From assembly GCF_002251435.1 (NCBI RefSeq), contig NZ_NPJI01000076.1, positions 1 to 64,000 of the forward strand: a stretch of 64,000 bases of DNA, written 5' to 3'. The notes under the pieces are model-generated. The model was given only the letters and a program-made list of their open reading frames with translations. It was not told the DNA's origin and did not search any database. The first letter of the stretch is position 1. Each line of letters begins with the position of its first letter. Source of the stretch: Prevotella sp. P2-180 (GTDB taxonomy: Bacteria > Bacteroidota > Bacteroidia > Bacteroidales > Bacteroidaceae). Shown one piece after another: positions 16,856 through 25,124 of this stretch. The position numbers were made by a program, and so were the translations under genes.

Positions 16856-17076
16856 TTATTTTGAGCATTCTGTCTCGTCGGTGTTGTCGTCGTAAAGCAG
16901 ACTGCGTGTTCCTGTGGTATAGCTATTGAGCACAAGGTTGTCATCCTTGTCAAAGGTATTTCCTTCGACGGCGTGTCGGGGTTGTCGCCGATGTCGTCGT
17001 CGTCACTGCACGATGTGAATCCTAACACACACATTGCTGCCATCAGCAGCATAGGGAACCATTTTTTCTTATTCAT
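16856..17076 (-). pseudogene. Frameshifted small lipoprotein
   Basis: The start encodes a clean lipoprotein signal (MAAMCVLGFTSC, then SDDDD). After NPDTPS the original frame turns into Thr/Arg-rich nonsense that runs into the next gene's promoter. One frame over, the DNA encodes a plausible continuation (EGNTFDKDDNLVLNSYTT and LLYDDNTDETECSK) ending at a TAA at 16856. A single-base indel near 16975 would join them into a ~74-residue lipoprotein. It could be a sequencing error, a recent pseudogene or the remnant of a longer gene. Confidence 0.6.
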
Positions 17077-17106
17077 ACGCTTCTTTTTATAAATTAAATG
17101 CCCACT

Positions 17107-17148
17107 CGAAGCCCCCTTGGGGAAGCTGGAGGGGGCTTTGAGCTTCGG
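17107..17148. repeat. GC-rich palindromic element
   Basis: AAGCCCCCT (17109-17117) pairs with AGGGGGCTT (17130-17138), with an outer CGAAG/CTTCG pairing. It lies between two decayed lipoprotein genes. The 14-mer at 17135-17148 also occurs inside the NusG-like gene (8596-8609). Confidence 0.55.
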
Positions 17149-17162
17149 TCTTCAAGCCTATA

Positions 17163-17484
17163 CTATCTTCTAACCCTCACCGTCGCCTTTCCGTTTCGCC
17201 TCTCAATATAGAGCTGGCGTTTGTCGGCGGGTGCGGTGATGCGCTGTCCGTTGAGGTTGTAGTACTCCGATGGGCCGTCGTTGTCAGTTGAGATGGAAGT
17301 CACTGAGGTGCCGTTGCGCTTTAGCTCCTCGGCAAACTTGCTGTCAGGAACAATCAGCGAGTCGGTGTAGAGCGAGTCGATACAGGTGGGGTCCGATGCC
17401 TCCATGTCTTCCTTGAATCTCGCCCTCAGTTCGGTGAGGAAGCGCACTGTGGGCAGTCAACTCGTCCTCTCGCCAACTGGTCAT
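17163..17484 (-). pseudogene. Fragment of an exported protein with C-terminal tail
   Basis: A 94-codon frame begins only at a GTG directly after a stop codon. It ends in EYYNLNGQRITAPADKRQLY and basic residues, the YNLNGQ-type tail of Prevotella secreted proteins, but has no signal peptide. An ATG at 17484 directly after the upstream lipoprotein stop opens another frame (MTSWREDELTAH), which appears to connect by a frameshift near 17450. Together they look like the 3' end of a frameshifted or truncated gene, perhaps once part of the lipoprotein at 17485-18021. Confidence 0.55.
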
Positions 17485-18021
17485 TTATAACTCACTCTTC
17501 GACCTTATGGTGAAGTTGGAAGCGGAAGTGAAGTCGATGAGTGTCTTTCTATTCGGCAGCGTTTCCTTAATTTTCTCAAGTTCACCGGGAACACGTGCAG
17601 CCGGCACGCCTGACAATCTCCTGTAGAAGCCTTCTACGGCACCCTTTATGTTGCCTTCCGCGTTCTTCATGGTCACCACATACACCACTTTGATGTCATA
17701 CTTCTCCTTGGTCAGTTCCTGGTTCTTTGGCTCTATGCTAAGTGCCAGACCCACCTTGGCGGGATAGGAAGTGATGGTCTTCGACCAGTCGTACTTGGTT
17801 TTTGTCAACTGCGTTGCAGCTCCCAGTCCGCTGTTGCCGTATTCCTGCAGGTTTACGGTAGCCAAGCTGAGGACATCGTCGCTCACCTCGATTTCCACGG
17901 AATAGGTTATCTTGTCGCTGCCGCCGCTTGTGTTGTTGTCGTCATCGTCTGAACACGAAGTTAAAGTCACTGTTAGGGCTGCCGCTACGACAAGCCACAT
18001 CTTCATAACAATTGTTTTCAT
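17485..18021 (-). CDS. Small exported lipoprotein
   Basis: A 178-residue lipoprotein: signal peptide with lipobox TVTLTSC, then SDDDDNN typical of Bacteroidota lipoproteins destined for the outer membrane. The rest is soluble and shows no recognisable domain; a segment near residues 110-120 (KYDIKVVYVVTMKN) suggests beta structure. It may be truncated, because a fragment with a sorting-like tail follows immediately. It has a promoter with 20-bp spaced direct repeats upstream and lies next to the AraC-type regulator on the same strand. Confidence 0.65.
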   Translation of the reverse strand: MKTIVMKMWLVVAAALTVTLTSCSDDDDNNTSGGSDKITYSVEIEVSDDVLSLATVNLQEYGNSGLGAATQLTKTKYDWSKTITSYPAKVGLALSIEPKNQELTKEKYDIKVVYVVTMKNAEGNIKGAVEGFYRRLSGVPAARVPGELEKIKETLPNRKTLIDFTSASNFTIRSKSEL

Positions 18022-18061
18022 TCTTTTTTTATTTTAAAAATAATAATCACATATTTTGGCG

Positions 18062-18127
18062 CAAAGATACGGAAAAACTTCGAAAGAGGCTTGTCAAAAC
18101 AGCAAAACATTTGTCAAAACGGAAAAA
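18062..18127 (-). promoter_or_regulatory. Promoter and strong direct repeats upstream of the small lipoprotein
   Basis: TATCTTTG on the minus strand (18069-18062) is the -7 box, ~40 nt before the ATG. The plus-strand word TTGTCAAAAC occurs at 18091 and again at 18111 (20 bp apart). Confidence 0.6.
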
Positions 18128-18192
18128 AGTGAGTTCTTAGGGCTGTTTTTACCGTTTTTTCTACCTTTTTTGCAATGTTTTCCCTTCTTTGG

Positions 18193-19362
18193 CTACTCGT
18201 TTTCCTCCGCCTTCGTCATTTTCTCGAAGAGATATTTCCTTGGGTTTATTCCCTTGAATTTCGCAAATTGGCGGTAGAAAGACGAGATGGAATTAAATCC
18301 GCTCTTGTTTGAAATGTCTATTATCGTCTGCTTGCTGTCCTGCGGCAAGGCATCCATAATACGGCACGCCTCTTCCACACGATACTTGTTAACAAAGTCG
18401 TGGAACGACATGTTCAGGTTGCTGTTCAGATATTCGGAAAGATAGGTTTTGTTGGTGCCTATCTTTGTAGCCAGGTCCATGATAGTGAGTTTTGGCATGA
18501 GGAAGAGCTTCTCTTGTTCCATTAACAGCGGAATGCGCGACTCTATGTATTTGTAGCGTTCTTGCTTCCGCATGTCGGCCTCTGTCTCCGTCAGTCCTGT
18601 CTCGTCGGTGTCGCCTTGCTCCGTTTCGAGCTCTTCTTCCGCAGCCTCTTCGCCCATGGTGTCGTCGGCAGGACTGCCATTATTCAGGAAGAACATTTTC
18701 AGCACCCTGTGCCTTTGGGCGAACATAAACACTATAGTCCACAACACCATGCCTGAGATGTTGAAAATGACATCGCTGAGCCACACGGTGTTTTGGAACA
18801 TCAGTTCGTAGAGGACGAAAGAGCCGAAATAGGCATAGCACGACAGCATCACCCAAACGACATCCACATTCTCGGTGTAGGAATAGTTTTCATACAGCAT
18901 TTTGCGGTATCTCACCGCAAACACAGTAACATAGACCAACGTTATGGCAGAAATGGCGAACGCCACACAGGAAGCGATTAGTTCAATCGCCTTGAAGGGC
19001 AAGAAAACGTAGATAAGGGCAAACGACGCGAGAAACGCCACCAAAGCCCATGTCTGCCGCATGGAAACTGCTCCCGGTCGAACCACTTCGAGGAAGAAGG
19101 CGGAAATCACGGGTATGTAAACCATGTCCAATATGCCGCAAATGTTGTTCAAGTGGGTGGAATATTTTATCGACGTGAAAGCGAACAGCACGTCTTTGGC
19201 ATAGCAAACAGCAATGAGAAGCGATGAAAAATAGAGCAACTTCAGCATATAGCTGCGTTTCTCGTATTTCCTGAGCAGGAAGCACCAAAAGACAAAGAAT
19301 ATGGTCACGCCACCGCGAGTGTAGTGTGCCAAGGCTTCTATTGATTGTATGTCGAGTGTCAT
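18193..19362 (-). CDS. Membrane-bound AraC-family transcription regulator
   Basis: A 389-residue regulator. Residues ~15-225 contain about six or seven hydrophobic spans (for example LVAFLASFALIYVFLPF). An acidic Glu/Asp/Thr linker follows (~235-265). The C-terminal ~110 residues are an AraC double helix-turn-helix (LTIMDLATKIGTNKTYLSEY ... GFNSISSFYRQFAKFKGINP). Such proteins sense a signal in or at the membrane and bind DNA directly. The neighbouring exported-protein genes carry 20-21 bp spaced direct repeats upstream, the usual AraC operator layout, so they are the best candidate targets. Confidence 0.85.
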   Translation of the reverse strand: MTLDIQSIEALAHYTRGGVTIFFVFWCFLLRKYEKRSYMLKLLYFSSLLIAVCYAKDVLFAFTSIKYSTHLNNICGILDMVYIPVISAFFLEVVRPGAVSMRQTWALVAFLASFALIYVFLPFKAIELIASCVAFAISAITLVYVTVFAVRYRKMLYENYSYTENVDVVWVMLSCYAYFGSFVLYELMFQNTVWLSDVIFNISGMVLWTIVFMFAQRHRVLKMFFLNNGSPADDTMGEEAAEEELETEQGDTDETGLTETEADMRKQERYKYIESRIPLLMEQEKLFLMPKLTIMDLATKIGTNKTYLSEYLNSNLNMSFHDFVNKYRVEEACRIMDALPQDSKQTIIDISNKSGFNSISSFYRQFAKFKGINPRKYLFEKMTKAEENE

Positions 19363-19491
19363 AGAATGAGCTTTTTGAAGTGTTTTTATTATTAATGAGA
19401 ACCTACCTGCTTTACTTTTTTGCCTGTTTACGGCTATCCGACATTAATGTCAAACCCATAAAGAAGGAAGAACGTCACCATTATTCTTGTG

Positions 19492-19499
19492 CAAAGGTA
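19492..19499 (-). promoter_or_regulatory. -7 box of the AraC-type regulator
   Basis: TACCTTTG on the minus strand, ~130 nt before the ATG. No TTTG at the right distance is obvious. Confidence 0.45.
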
Positions 19500-19512
19500 G
19501 TATTTTTATTTC

Positions 19513-19557
19513 AAAAAAACGCACCCCGACATTCCACACGAAATGGAGATGCCGGGG
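19513..19557 (-). terminator. Terminator after lpxA
   Basis: On the minus strand CCCCGGCATCTCCA pairs imperfectly with TGGAATGTCGGGG and is followed by a run of seven T (19519-19513), 30 nt after the lpxA stop. Confidence 0.75.
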
Positions 19558-19587
19558 TTCCACATTTATTAGCTATGAGAGGTATTT

Positions 19588-20364
19588 TTACATCTTTGCA
19601 ATGATGCCCTTGGTCTCTTCAAGGAACTTCACAATGATGCCCACTTCCTTGCCGTCTGGCACCTGATCCTTAATCTGATGGATGGCATCGAAGAGGCTTG
19701 TCTGTCCGTGGAACACAAGACGATAGGCATTGGCAACGTGGCCGATGACATTCTCTGGAGTGCCGAGGTCCTCAAGAATCTTGCGGTTGATGCCACCATA
19801 GGCCACGGGGTTGTGGGTGGCTACGATGAACGGTGGCACGTCCTTGCTGATACGCACACCGGAAGTGACCATAGATCCACCACCGACACGCACGTTAGGA
19901 TTGACAATGACACTCGACGAGAAGATGACACCGTTGAAAATCTCACAGTCGCCAGCCACCTTGGTACCATAGCCGAAGGTGCAGTAGTTTTTCACCTTTG
20001 TGTCGTGCGACACATGCACACCCTCCATGAAGAAGTTGCGGTTGCCAATGACGGTCTGTCCGTCGCTGAATGTGGCACGGTTGATGACCACATTCTCACG
20101 GAAGATATTCTCGTCGCCTATGACGAGCTGTGAGGCATCGCCACAGTAGTTGAAATCCTGCGGTTCGGCACCGAGCACAGTGTTTTGGAACACGCGGTTG
20201 CCGCGTCCCATTCTTGTGCCATTCATTATGCTCACGTAAGGATAGATGACACATTCGTCGCCTATCACTACATCGTCCTCAATATATGCAAAAGGATAGA
20301 TGGTGACGTTCTTACCTATCTTTGCCTTTGGACTGACATGGGCTTTTTCACTTATATTGCTCAT
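19588..20364 (-). CDS. lpxA: UDP-N-acetylglucosamine acyltransferase (LpxA family)
   Basis: A 258-residue left-handed beta-helix acyltransferase with many hexapeptide repeats (for example ISEKAHVSPKAKIGKNVTIY). The family's catalytic His is in HVSHDTKV, and LGAEPQDFNYCGDASQLVIG matches the LpxA signature IGAEPQD. The C-terminal helical part (GHVANAYRLVFHGQ) corresponds to the LpxA trimer cap. LpxA adds the first 3-hydroxyacyl chain of lipid A in the cytosol. Length is normal (E. coli 262). It stands alone here rather than beside the usual lpxC-fabZ genes, so a second LpxA-like paralogue elsewhere in the genome is possible. Confidence 0.85.
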   Translation of the reverse strand: MSNISEKAHVSPKAKIGKNVTIYPFAYIEDDVVIGDECVIYPYVSIMNGTRMGRGNRVFQNTVLGAEPQDFNYCGDASQLVIGDENIFRENVVINRATFSDGQTVIGNRNFFMEGVHVSHDTKVKNYCTFGYGTKVAGDCEIFNGVIFSSSVIVNPNVRVGGGSMVTSGVRISKDVPPFIVATHNPVAYGGINRKILEDLGTPENVIGHVANAYRLVFHGQTSLFDAIHQIKDQVPDGKEVGIIVKFLEETKGIIAKM

Positions 20365-20376
20365 GAACTTTAATCT

Positions 20377-20425
20377 TTTAATTCTTTAATTCTTTAATTT
20401 CGTATTGCATCGCAATGCGATACGA
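20377..20425 (-). terminator. Hairpin and AATTAAAG tandem repeat after the efflux operon
   Basis: TCGTATTGCAT (20400-20410) pairs with ATGCGATACGA (20415-20425) around a 4-nt loop with one G-T pair. On the minus strand it is followed by three AATTAAAG-type units instead of a U run. It separates the efflux operon from lpxA; termination efficiency is uncertain. Confidence 0.5.
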
Positions 20426-20426
20426 C

Positions 20427-21806
20427 TTACTCCCTTCCTCCGCCAAGAGCAGAGTAGAGACTTACTACTGCCTGCATCTTGTAGAAGTCGTCGCTTACCT
20501 TTGTTATCTCAGCGTTGAGCAGGTTTGCCTGGGCACTGATAACCTCAAGATAAGACGTGCCGCTGCTCTTGTAGAGCTGGCGTGTGTCTTCCACATTCTG
20601 TCGGTAGAGTTCGGTCTGCTTCTGTTCCAATCGGCTACGCTCGTCGTATGAGTTGTAGCTTACAAGGGCGTTGCTCACCTCGTTGCCTGCCTTGTAGATG
20701 GCGTTCTGCCAGTTGTTGAACGCCTGCTCTTGCTGTGCCTTTGCCACCTTCAGACCAGCCACAAGCTGACCGTTGGCGAAGATGGGCTGAGTGAGACTTC
20801 CGATGGCTGAAAGCAGCCACTTGCCGGGGTTGAAGGTCTGTGTGCCCATGCTGTTGGTAAAGATGCCGGAACCGGTGATGTTGATTGAAGGATAGAAGCG
20901 GCTTCGGGCTGTCTGCACGTTGTGATAGCAGGCGGCAAGACTCATCTCGGCAGCGTGAACGTCAGGACGGTTGTTCAGCATCTGAAGGGCGATGCCTGTG
21001 CTGAACTCTGAAGGCAGCGACTGGTCGGAAAGCTTGCCGCGGCTTATTGTCTGGCCGGGCTGGCAGAGCAACAGAGAGAGAGAATTCTCCACCTCACGAA
21101 TCTGACGTTTCATATCCGTTATCTGCGACTGCACCGAATAGTAGCTTGCCTCTGCGCTCTGTACGCTTGTGGAGCGGGCTCGTCCGTACTTCATCTGCAG
21201 TGCCATCATGTCCCAGGTCTCCTTGGTAAGTCCTTCCATATCAGTGAGAATCTCAAGCTGGCGGTCGAGCATCAGCAGTGTGTAATAAAGATTTGCCACG
21301 CCAGTGATGATGTTTGTCTTCACGGCAAGCTGATAGTCCTTTGCCTGCAGCAGCTGCATCTGTGCACCACGCTTTAGCGAGAGAATATTACCGAAGAGAT
21401 CAACATTCCAGCTGGCGGAAATGGGCAGCTGATAGCTCTTGGTTGTCTTTGAACCATCGAACGACGAGAGCGTGCCTTGTGGTGTGAAGGCCACTGAAGG
21501 CAGGAAAGCCAACTTGGCACAAGCCAGCTGGGCCTCAATCATCTTCACGTTAAGAGCAGCATTGAGCAGGTCAACATTCTTGTCGAGTCCCTGCTGGATG
21601 AGAGTCTGCAGCTGCGGATCGGTGAAGACGCTGCGCCAAGGTAAGTTGCCGAAACTTGTGGTGTCTGTCACGGCAAGCGTGTCGGTAAGCGACAGTGGGT
21701 CGCGCACGAGTCCCTGAGTATTAACCTCAGGGCGCTCGTATTTGTTATATAGTCCGCAGCTCGTCATGGTCAACGCTGCCGCAAACATTAATATTGTCTT
21801 TTTCAT
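20427..21806 (-). CDS. Outer-membrane efflux lipoprotein (TolC/NodT family)
   Basis: A 459-residue outer-membrane factor. The lipobox is LTMTSC in MKKTILMFAAALTMTSCGLY. Two TolC-type repeats are visible, each with long helices (NVDLLNAALNVKMIEAQLA; GLKVAKAQQEQAFNNWQNAI) and the DVHAAEMSLAACYHNVQTAR segment typical of NodT proteins. It forms the trimeric channel through the outer membrane of a tripartite pump. It is the third gene of the operon, 12 nt after the RND transporter. Confidence 0.92.
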   Translation of the reverse strand: MKKTILMFAAALTMTSCGLYNKYERPEVNTQGLVRDPLSLTDTLAVTDTTSFGNLPWRSVFTDPQLQTLIQQGLDKNVDLLNAALNVKMIEAQLACAKLAFLPSVAFTPQGTLSSFDGSKTTKSYQLPISASWNVDLFGNILSLKRGAQMQLLQAKDYQLAVKTNIITGVANLYYTLLMLDRQLEILTDMEGLTKETWDMMALQMKYGRARSTSVQSAEASYYSVQSQITDMKRQIREVENSLSLLLCQPGQTISRGKLSDQSLPSEFSTGIALQMLNNRPDVHAAEMSLAACYHNVQTARSRFYPSINITGSGIFTNSMGTQTFNPGKWLLSAIGSLTQPIFANGQLVAGLKVAKAQQEQAFNNWQNAIYKAGNEVSNALVSYNSYDERSRLEQKQTELYRQNVEDTRQLYKSSGTSYLEVISAQANLLNAEITKVSDDFYKMQAVVSLYSALGGGRE

Positions 21807-21818
21807 TCTATGCTATTT

Positions 21819-24800
21819 TCACTTATTGTTCTCTTTTTCTCTTGCATCAATAATCTTCTTCAACGCTTCTCCAGCAAATGGATTGGAGTATTGGGCTATC
21901 TCAGAAGCGGCAGTGGTGTTGCTGTCGTTGAAGTCGATAGGACGGAGTTTCTCCTGCAGCCACTGGAACACAGCGAACAGTGCCGGAACAATGAACAGCT
22001 GGCAAATGGTACCGATGAGCATACCACCTACGGCAGCGGCACCAAGTGTCTGGTTACCGTTCTTACCTACTCCCGAGGCGAACATCAGTGGCAACAGACC
22101 TATAATCATTGCCAATGAGGTCATGAGAATAGGACGCAGACGGGCACCGGCTCCGAGGATGGCTGAATAGCGGATGGCCATACCTGTCATACGACGCTCG
22201 AGGGCGAACTGAACGATAAGGATGGCGTTCTTTGCCAAGAGTCCGATGAGCATGATGAGGGCAATCTGGGCATAGATGTCGTTGGAATGGCCGAAGATGT
22301 TGGTGAAGATGAACGCTCCGGCAAGACCGAACGGTATGGAGAGGATTACAGCCAACGGGAGGATGTAGCTCTCATACTGTGCCGACAGAATCAGATAGAC
22401 AAACACGATACAGAGGGCAAAGATGATTGACGTAGAGTCGCTCGACTCACGCTCCGAACGAGTCATACCTGAGTAGTCAAGTCCGTAACCTGCAGGCAGC
22501 ACCTGCTCAGCAACTTCCTCGATGGCCTGGATGGCCTGACCGGAGGAGTAGCCCTGGGCTGCCGAGGCATTGATGTTGATACAGGTGAAGAGGTTGAAAC
22601 GGTTGACGTTTGACGGGCCATAGACACGGCGCAGCGAACAGAACTCGCTCACTGGCGACATTCCCTTCGGTGTGCGCACATAGATGTTGGTCAGCGTGGC
22701 AGTGTTCTTGCGGCTGTCAACTGTACCCTGAATCATCACGCGGAAGAGTTTTCCGTAGGCATTGAAGTTTGAGGCATAGAGACCTCCGTAGTAGCCCTGC
22801 AGTGTGGAGAGCACTGTCTGTGGAGTGATGCCAGCCTGCTTACACTTCGCAACGTCAACATCCACCATGTACTGTGGATAGTTAGGATTGTAAGATGTCA
22901 TGGCGTTGGAAATCTCAGGACGCTTGTTCAGCTCAGCCAGGTACATCTTGGTAATCTCGAAGAACTTGTTGAGGTCGCCACCGGTCTTGTCCTGCATTGA
23001 GAAGGTGATACCATTGGTTGCACCGAAACCATTGATCATTGGCGGTGCGAAGGCAAGAATCTGTGCATCCTTGATTTCGGCAGTCTGCTTATAGATCATG
23101 CCAAGCACTGACGTGGAAGACATCGGGTTGACGAAGAATCGCATGATGCCGTCGCCTTGCCAGAGTCCAGAGAGATTATAGAAGAATCCTGCCGGGCGCT
23201 CCTCAAATGACTTCAACTTGATGATGAACGTGGCCTGGTCGGAACCCTGACCAGCTATGAAGTTATAGCCTAACAGCTGCTCTCGGGTCTTCACTGCGGG
23301 ATTGTTGGCAAGCATCTTGTCTATCTGGTCGATAACCACCTTCGTGCGGTTTTGGCTAGTACCTGGTGCCATTGACACGGTACAGAAGATAACACCGGTG
23401 TCCTCGTCGGGCACAAGACCGGTCTTGGTGGTAGCCATGGTGATGACCATTGCCAGTATTCCGACCACAACGGCAGCGCCAGCCATGATGCGGTGTTTGA
23501 TGACGCTTGCCACACCGTTCTTATACTTGGCGAGAATCTTCTCATACTGATAGTTGAAGGCAGCATGGAAGCGGTCGATAACCGACATCTTGCCGTGCTC
23601 AGCATCCTTGTCGTGCGGTTTCAGCAAGATGGCACAGAGAGCCGGAGAGAGGGTCAAGGCGTTGACAGCCGAGATGAGGATGGACACAGCCATAGTCACA
23701 CCGAACTCACGATAGAACGTACCACTCGTACCGCCGAGGAACGACACTGGCACGAACACCGCAGACATCACGAGGGTGATGGAGATGATGGCACCGGAGA
23801 TTTCGTTCATGGCATCGATACTTGCAGTGAGCGCACTCTTGTAGCCCTGGTCGAGCTTTGCGTGAACAGCTTCCACCACCACAATGGCGTCGTCCACCAC
23901 AATGGCAATTGCCAAGAGCATGGCGGAGAGAACGAGGAGGTTGATGGAGAAACCGAAGATCCAAAGGAAGAGGAACGTACCCACCAACGCCACCGGAACG
24001 GCAATCATAGGGATGAGCGTAGAGCGGAAGTCCTGCAGGAAGACGTATACGACCACGAACACGAGCAACAGTGTGATTACCAAGGTAAAGATAACCTCCT
24101 CGATAGAGGCGAAGAGGAACTCTGTCACGTCGTAGTTAATCTTATATTCCATGCCAGGAGGGAACGACTTTGCCTGGTTTTCAAGCTCAGCTTTCACGTC
24201 TTCGGCTATCTGTGTAGCGTTAGAACCAGCAATCTGCTGCACCATACCCATTACAGAAGGCTGTCCGTTGTTTTTCATAGACACGCTGTAGACGAGTCCG
24301 CCAAGCTCAACCCTTGCCACATCCTTCAGTCGGAGAGTCTGTCCGTTCTGGTCGCTTGAGATGATGATGTCGCCATACTCTTCGGCAGTCTTCAGACGAC
24401 CTTTGTATCGCATGGTGTATTCGTATGCCATGGTGCTCTGCTCACCGAACTTACCTGGCGCAGCCTCAATGTTCTGCTCTGCGAGAGCTGCGGTGATGTC
24501 GCCCGGAACGAGTCCGTACTGCTTCATCTTATCAGGCTGGAGCCATATACGCATAGAATAGGTTTTCATACCTGGTGACTGCACACCACCTACGCCCGAA
24601 ATACGCTTCAAGGCAGGAATGACATTGATATTGTTGTAGTTGGTGAGGAACTCATCGTCATATCGTCCGTCCTCAGAGGTGAGGGTGAACATTATGACAT
24701 TTGATGTCTGTCGTTTTTCTACAGTCACACCCACCTTTGTCACTTCGGCAGGCAACAATGCCTGTGCCTGACTCACGCGGTTTTGCACGTTCACGGCAGC

Positions 24801-25109
24801 CATGTCAGGGTCAGAGCCTTGCTTGAAGTAAACCGTGATAGAACACATACCGTCGTTGGTGGCTTGTGAGGTGATGTAAGTCATGTTCTCCACACCGTTG
24901 ATACTTTCCTCAAGAGGCGTAACGACGGAGTTAAGCACCGTCTGTGCATCGGCTCCTGTATAGGTTGTCTGCACAGAGATGGTAGGCGGTGCTACATCGG
25001 GATACTGCTCGATAGGCAGTGAAATGATTCCGATGATACCCAGCAGCACGAAGAAGATGGAGACCACCGTCGAGAGCACCGGGCGCTTTATAAAGTTTGT
25101 AAATGTCAT
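21819..25109 (-). CDS. RND multidrug efflux transporter (AcrB/HAE1 family)
   Basis: A 1096-residue inner-membrane proton-driven pump of the hydrophobe/amphiphile efflux-1 family. It has the N-terminal span and periplasmic loop (IEQYPDVAPPTISVQTTYTG), the TM4 proton-relay aspartates in AIVVDDAIVVVEAV, and the second-half motif GLVPDEDTGVIFCTV. Length is slightly above AcrB (1049). The C-terminal ~40 residues form a polar tail. It exports amphiphilic drugs, bile salts or detergents; the substrate cannot be read from sequence. It lies 15 nt after the membrane-fusion gene. Confidence 0.95.
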   Translation of the reverse strand: MTFTNFIKRPVLSTVVSIFFVLLGIIGIISLPIEQYPDVAPPTISVQTTYTGADAQTVLNSVVTPLEESINGVENMTYITSQATNDGMCSITVYFKQGSDPDMAAVNVQNRVSQAQALLPAEVTKVGVTVEKRQTSNVIMFTLTSEDGRYDDEFLTNYNNINVIPALKRISGVGGVQSPGMKTYSMRIWLQPDKMKQYGLVPGDITAALAEQNIEAAPGKFGEQSTMAYEYTMRYKGRLKTAEEYGDIIISSDQNGQTLRLKDVARVELGGLVYSVSMKNNGQPSVMGMVQQIAGSNATQIAEDVKAELENQAKSFPPGMEYKINYDVTEFLFASIEEVIFTLVITLLLVFVVVYVFLQDFRSTLIPMIAVPVALVGTFLFLWIFGFSINLLVLSAMLLAIAIVVDDAIVVVEAVHAKLDQGYKSALTASIDAMNEISGAIISITLVMSAVFVPVSFLGGTSGTFYREFGVTMAVSILISAVNALTLSPALCAILLKPHDKDAEHGKMSVIDRFHAAFNYQYEKILAKYKNGVASVIKHRIMAGAAVVVGILAMVITMATTKTGLVPDEDTGVIFCTVSMAPGTSQNRTKVVIDQIDKMLANNPAVKTREQLLGYNFIAGQGSDQATFIIKLKSFEERPAGFFYNLSGLWQGDGIMRFFVNPMSSTSVLGMIYKQTAEIKDAQILAFAPPMINGFGATNGITFSMQDKTGGDLNKFFEITKMYLAELNKRPEISNAMTSYNPNYPQYMVDVDVAKCKQAGITPQTVLSTLQGYYGGLYASNFNAYGKLFRVMIQGTVDSRKNTATLTNIYVRTPKGMSPVSEFCSLRRVYGPSNVNRFNLFTCININASAAQGYSSGQAIQAIEEVAEQVLPAGYGLDYSGMTRSERESSDSTSIIFALCIVFVYLILSAQYESYILPLAVILSIPFGLAGAFIFTNIFGHSNDIYAQIALIMLIGLLAKNAILIVQFALERRMTGMAIRYSAILGAGARLRPILMTSLAMIIGLLPLMFASGVGKNGNQTLGAAAVGGMLIGTICQLFIVPALFAVFQWLQEKLRPIDFNDSNTTAASEIAQYSNPFAGEALKKIIDAREKENNK

Positions 25110-25124
25110 TTGCTTATTTTTTTA

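Noticed and set aside
23493..24359. 288-codon plus-strand frame opposite the RND transporter
   Set aside because: It is extremely His/Arg/Glu-rich and lies entirely within a conserved transporter gene on the other strand, so it is a composition artefact.
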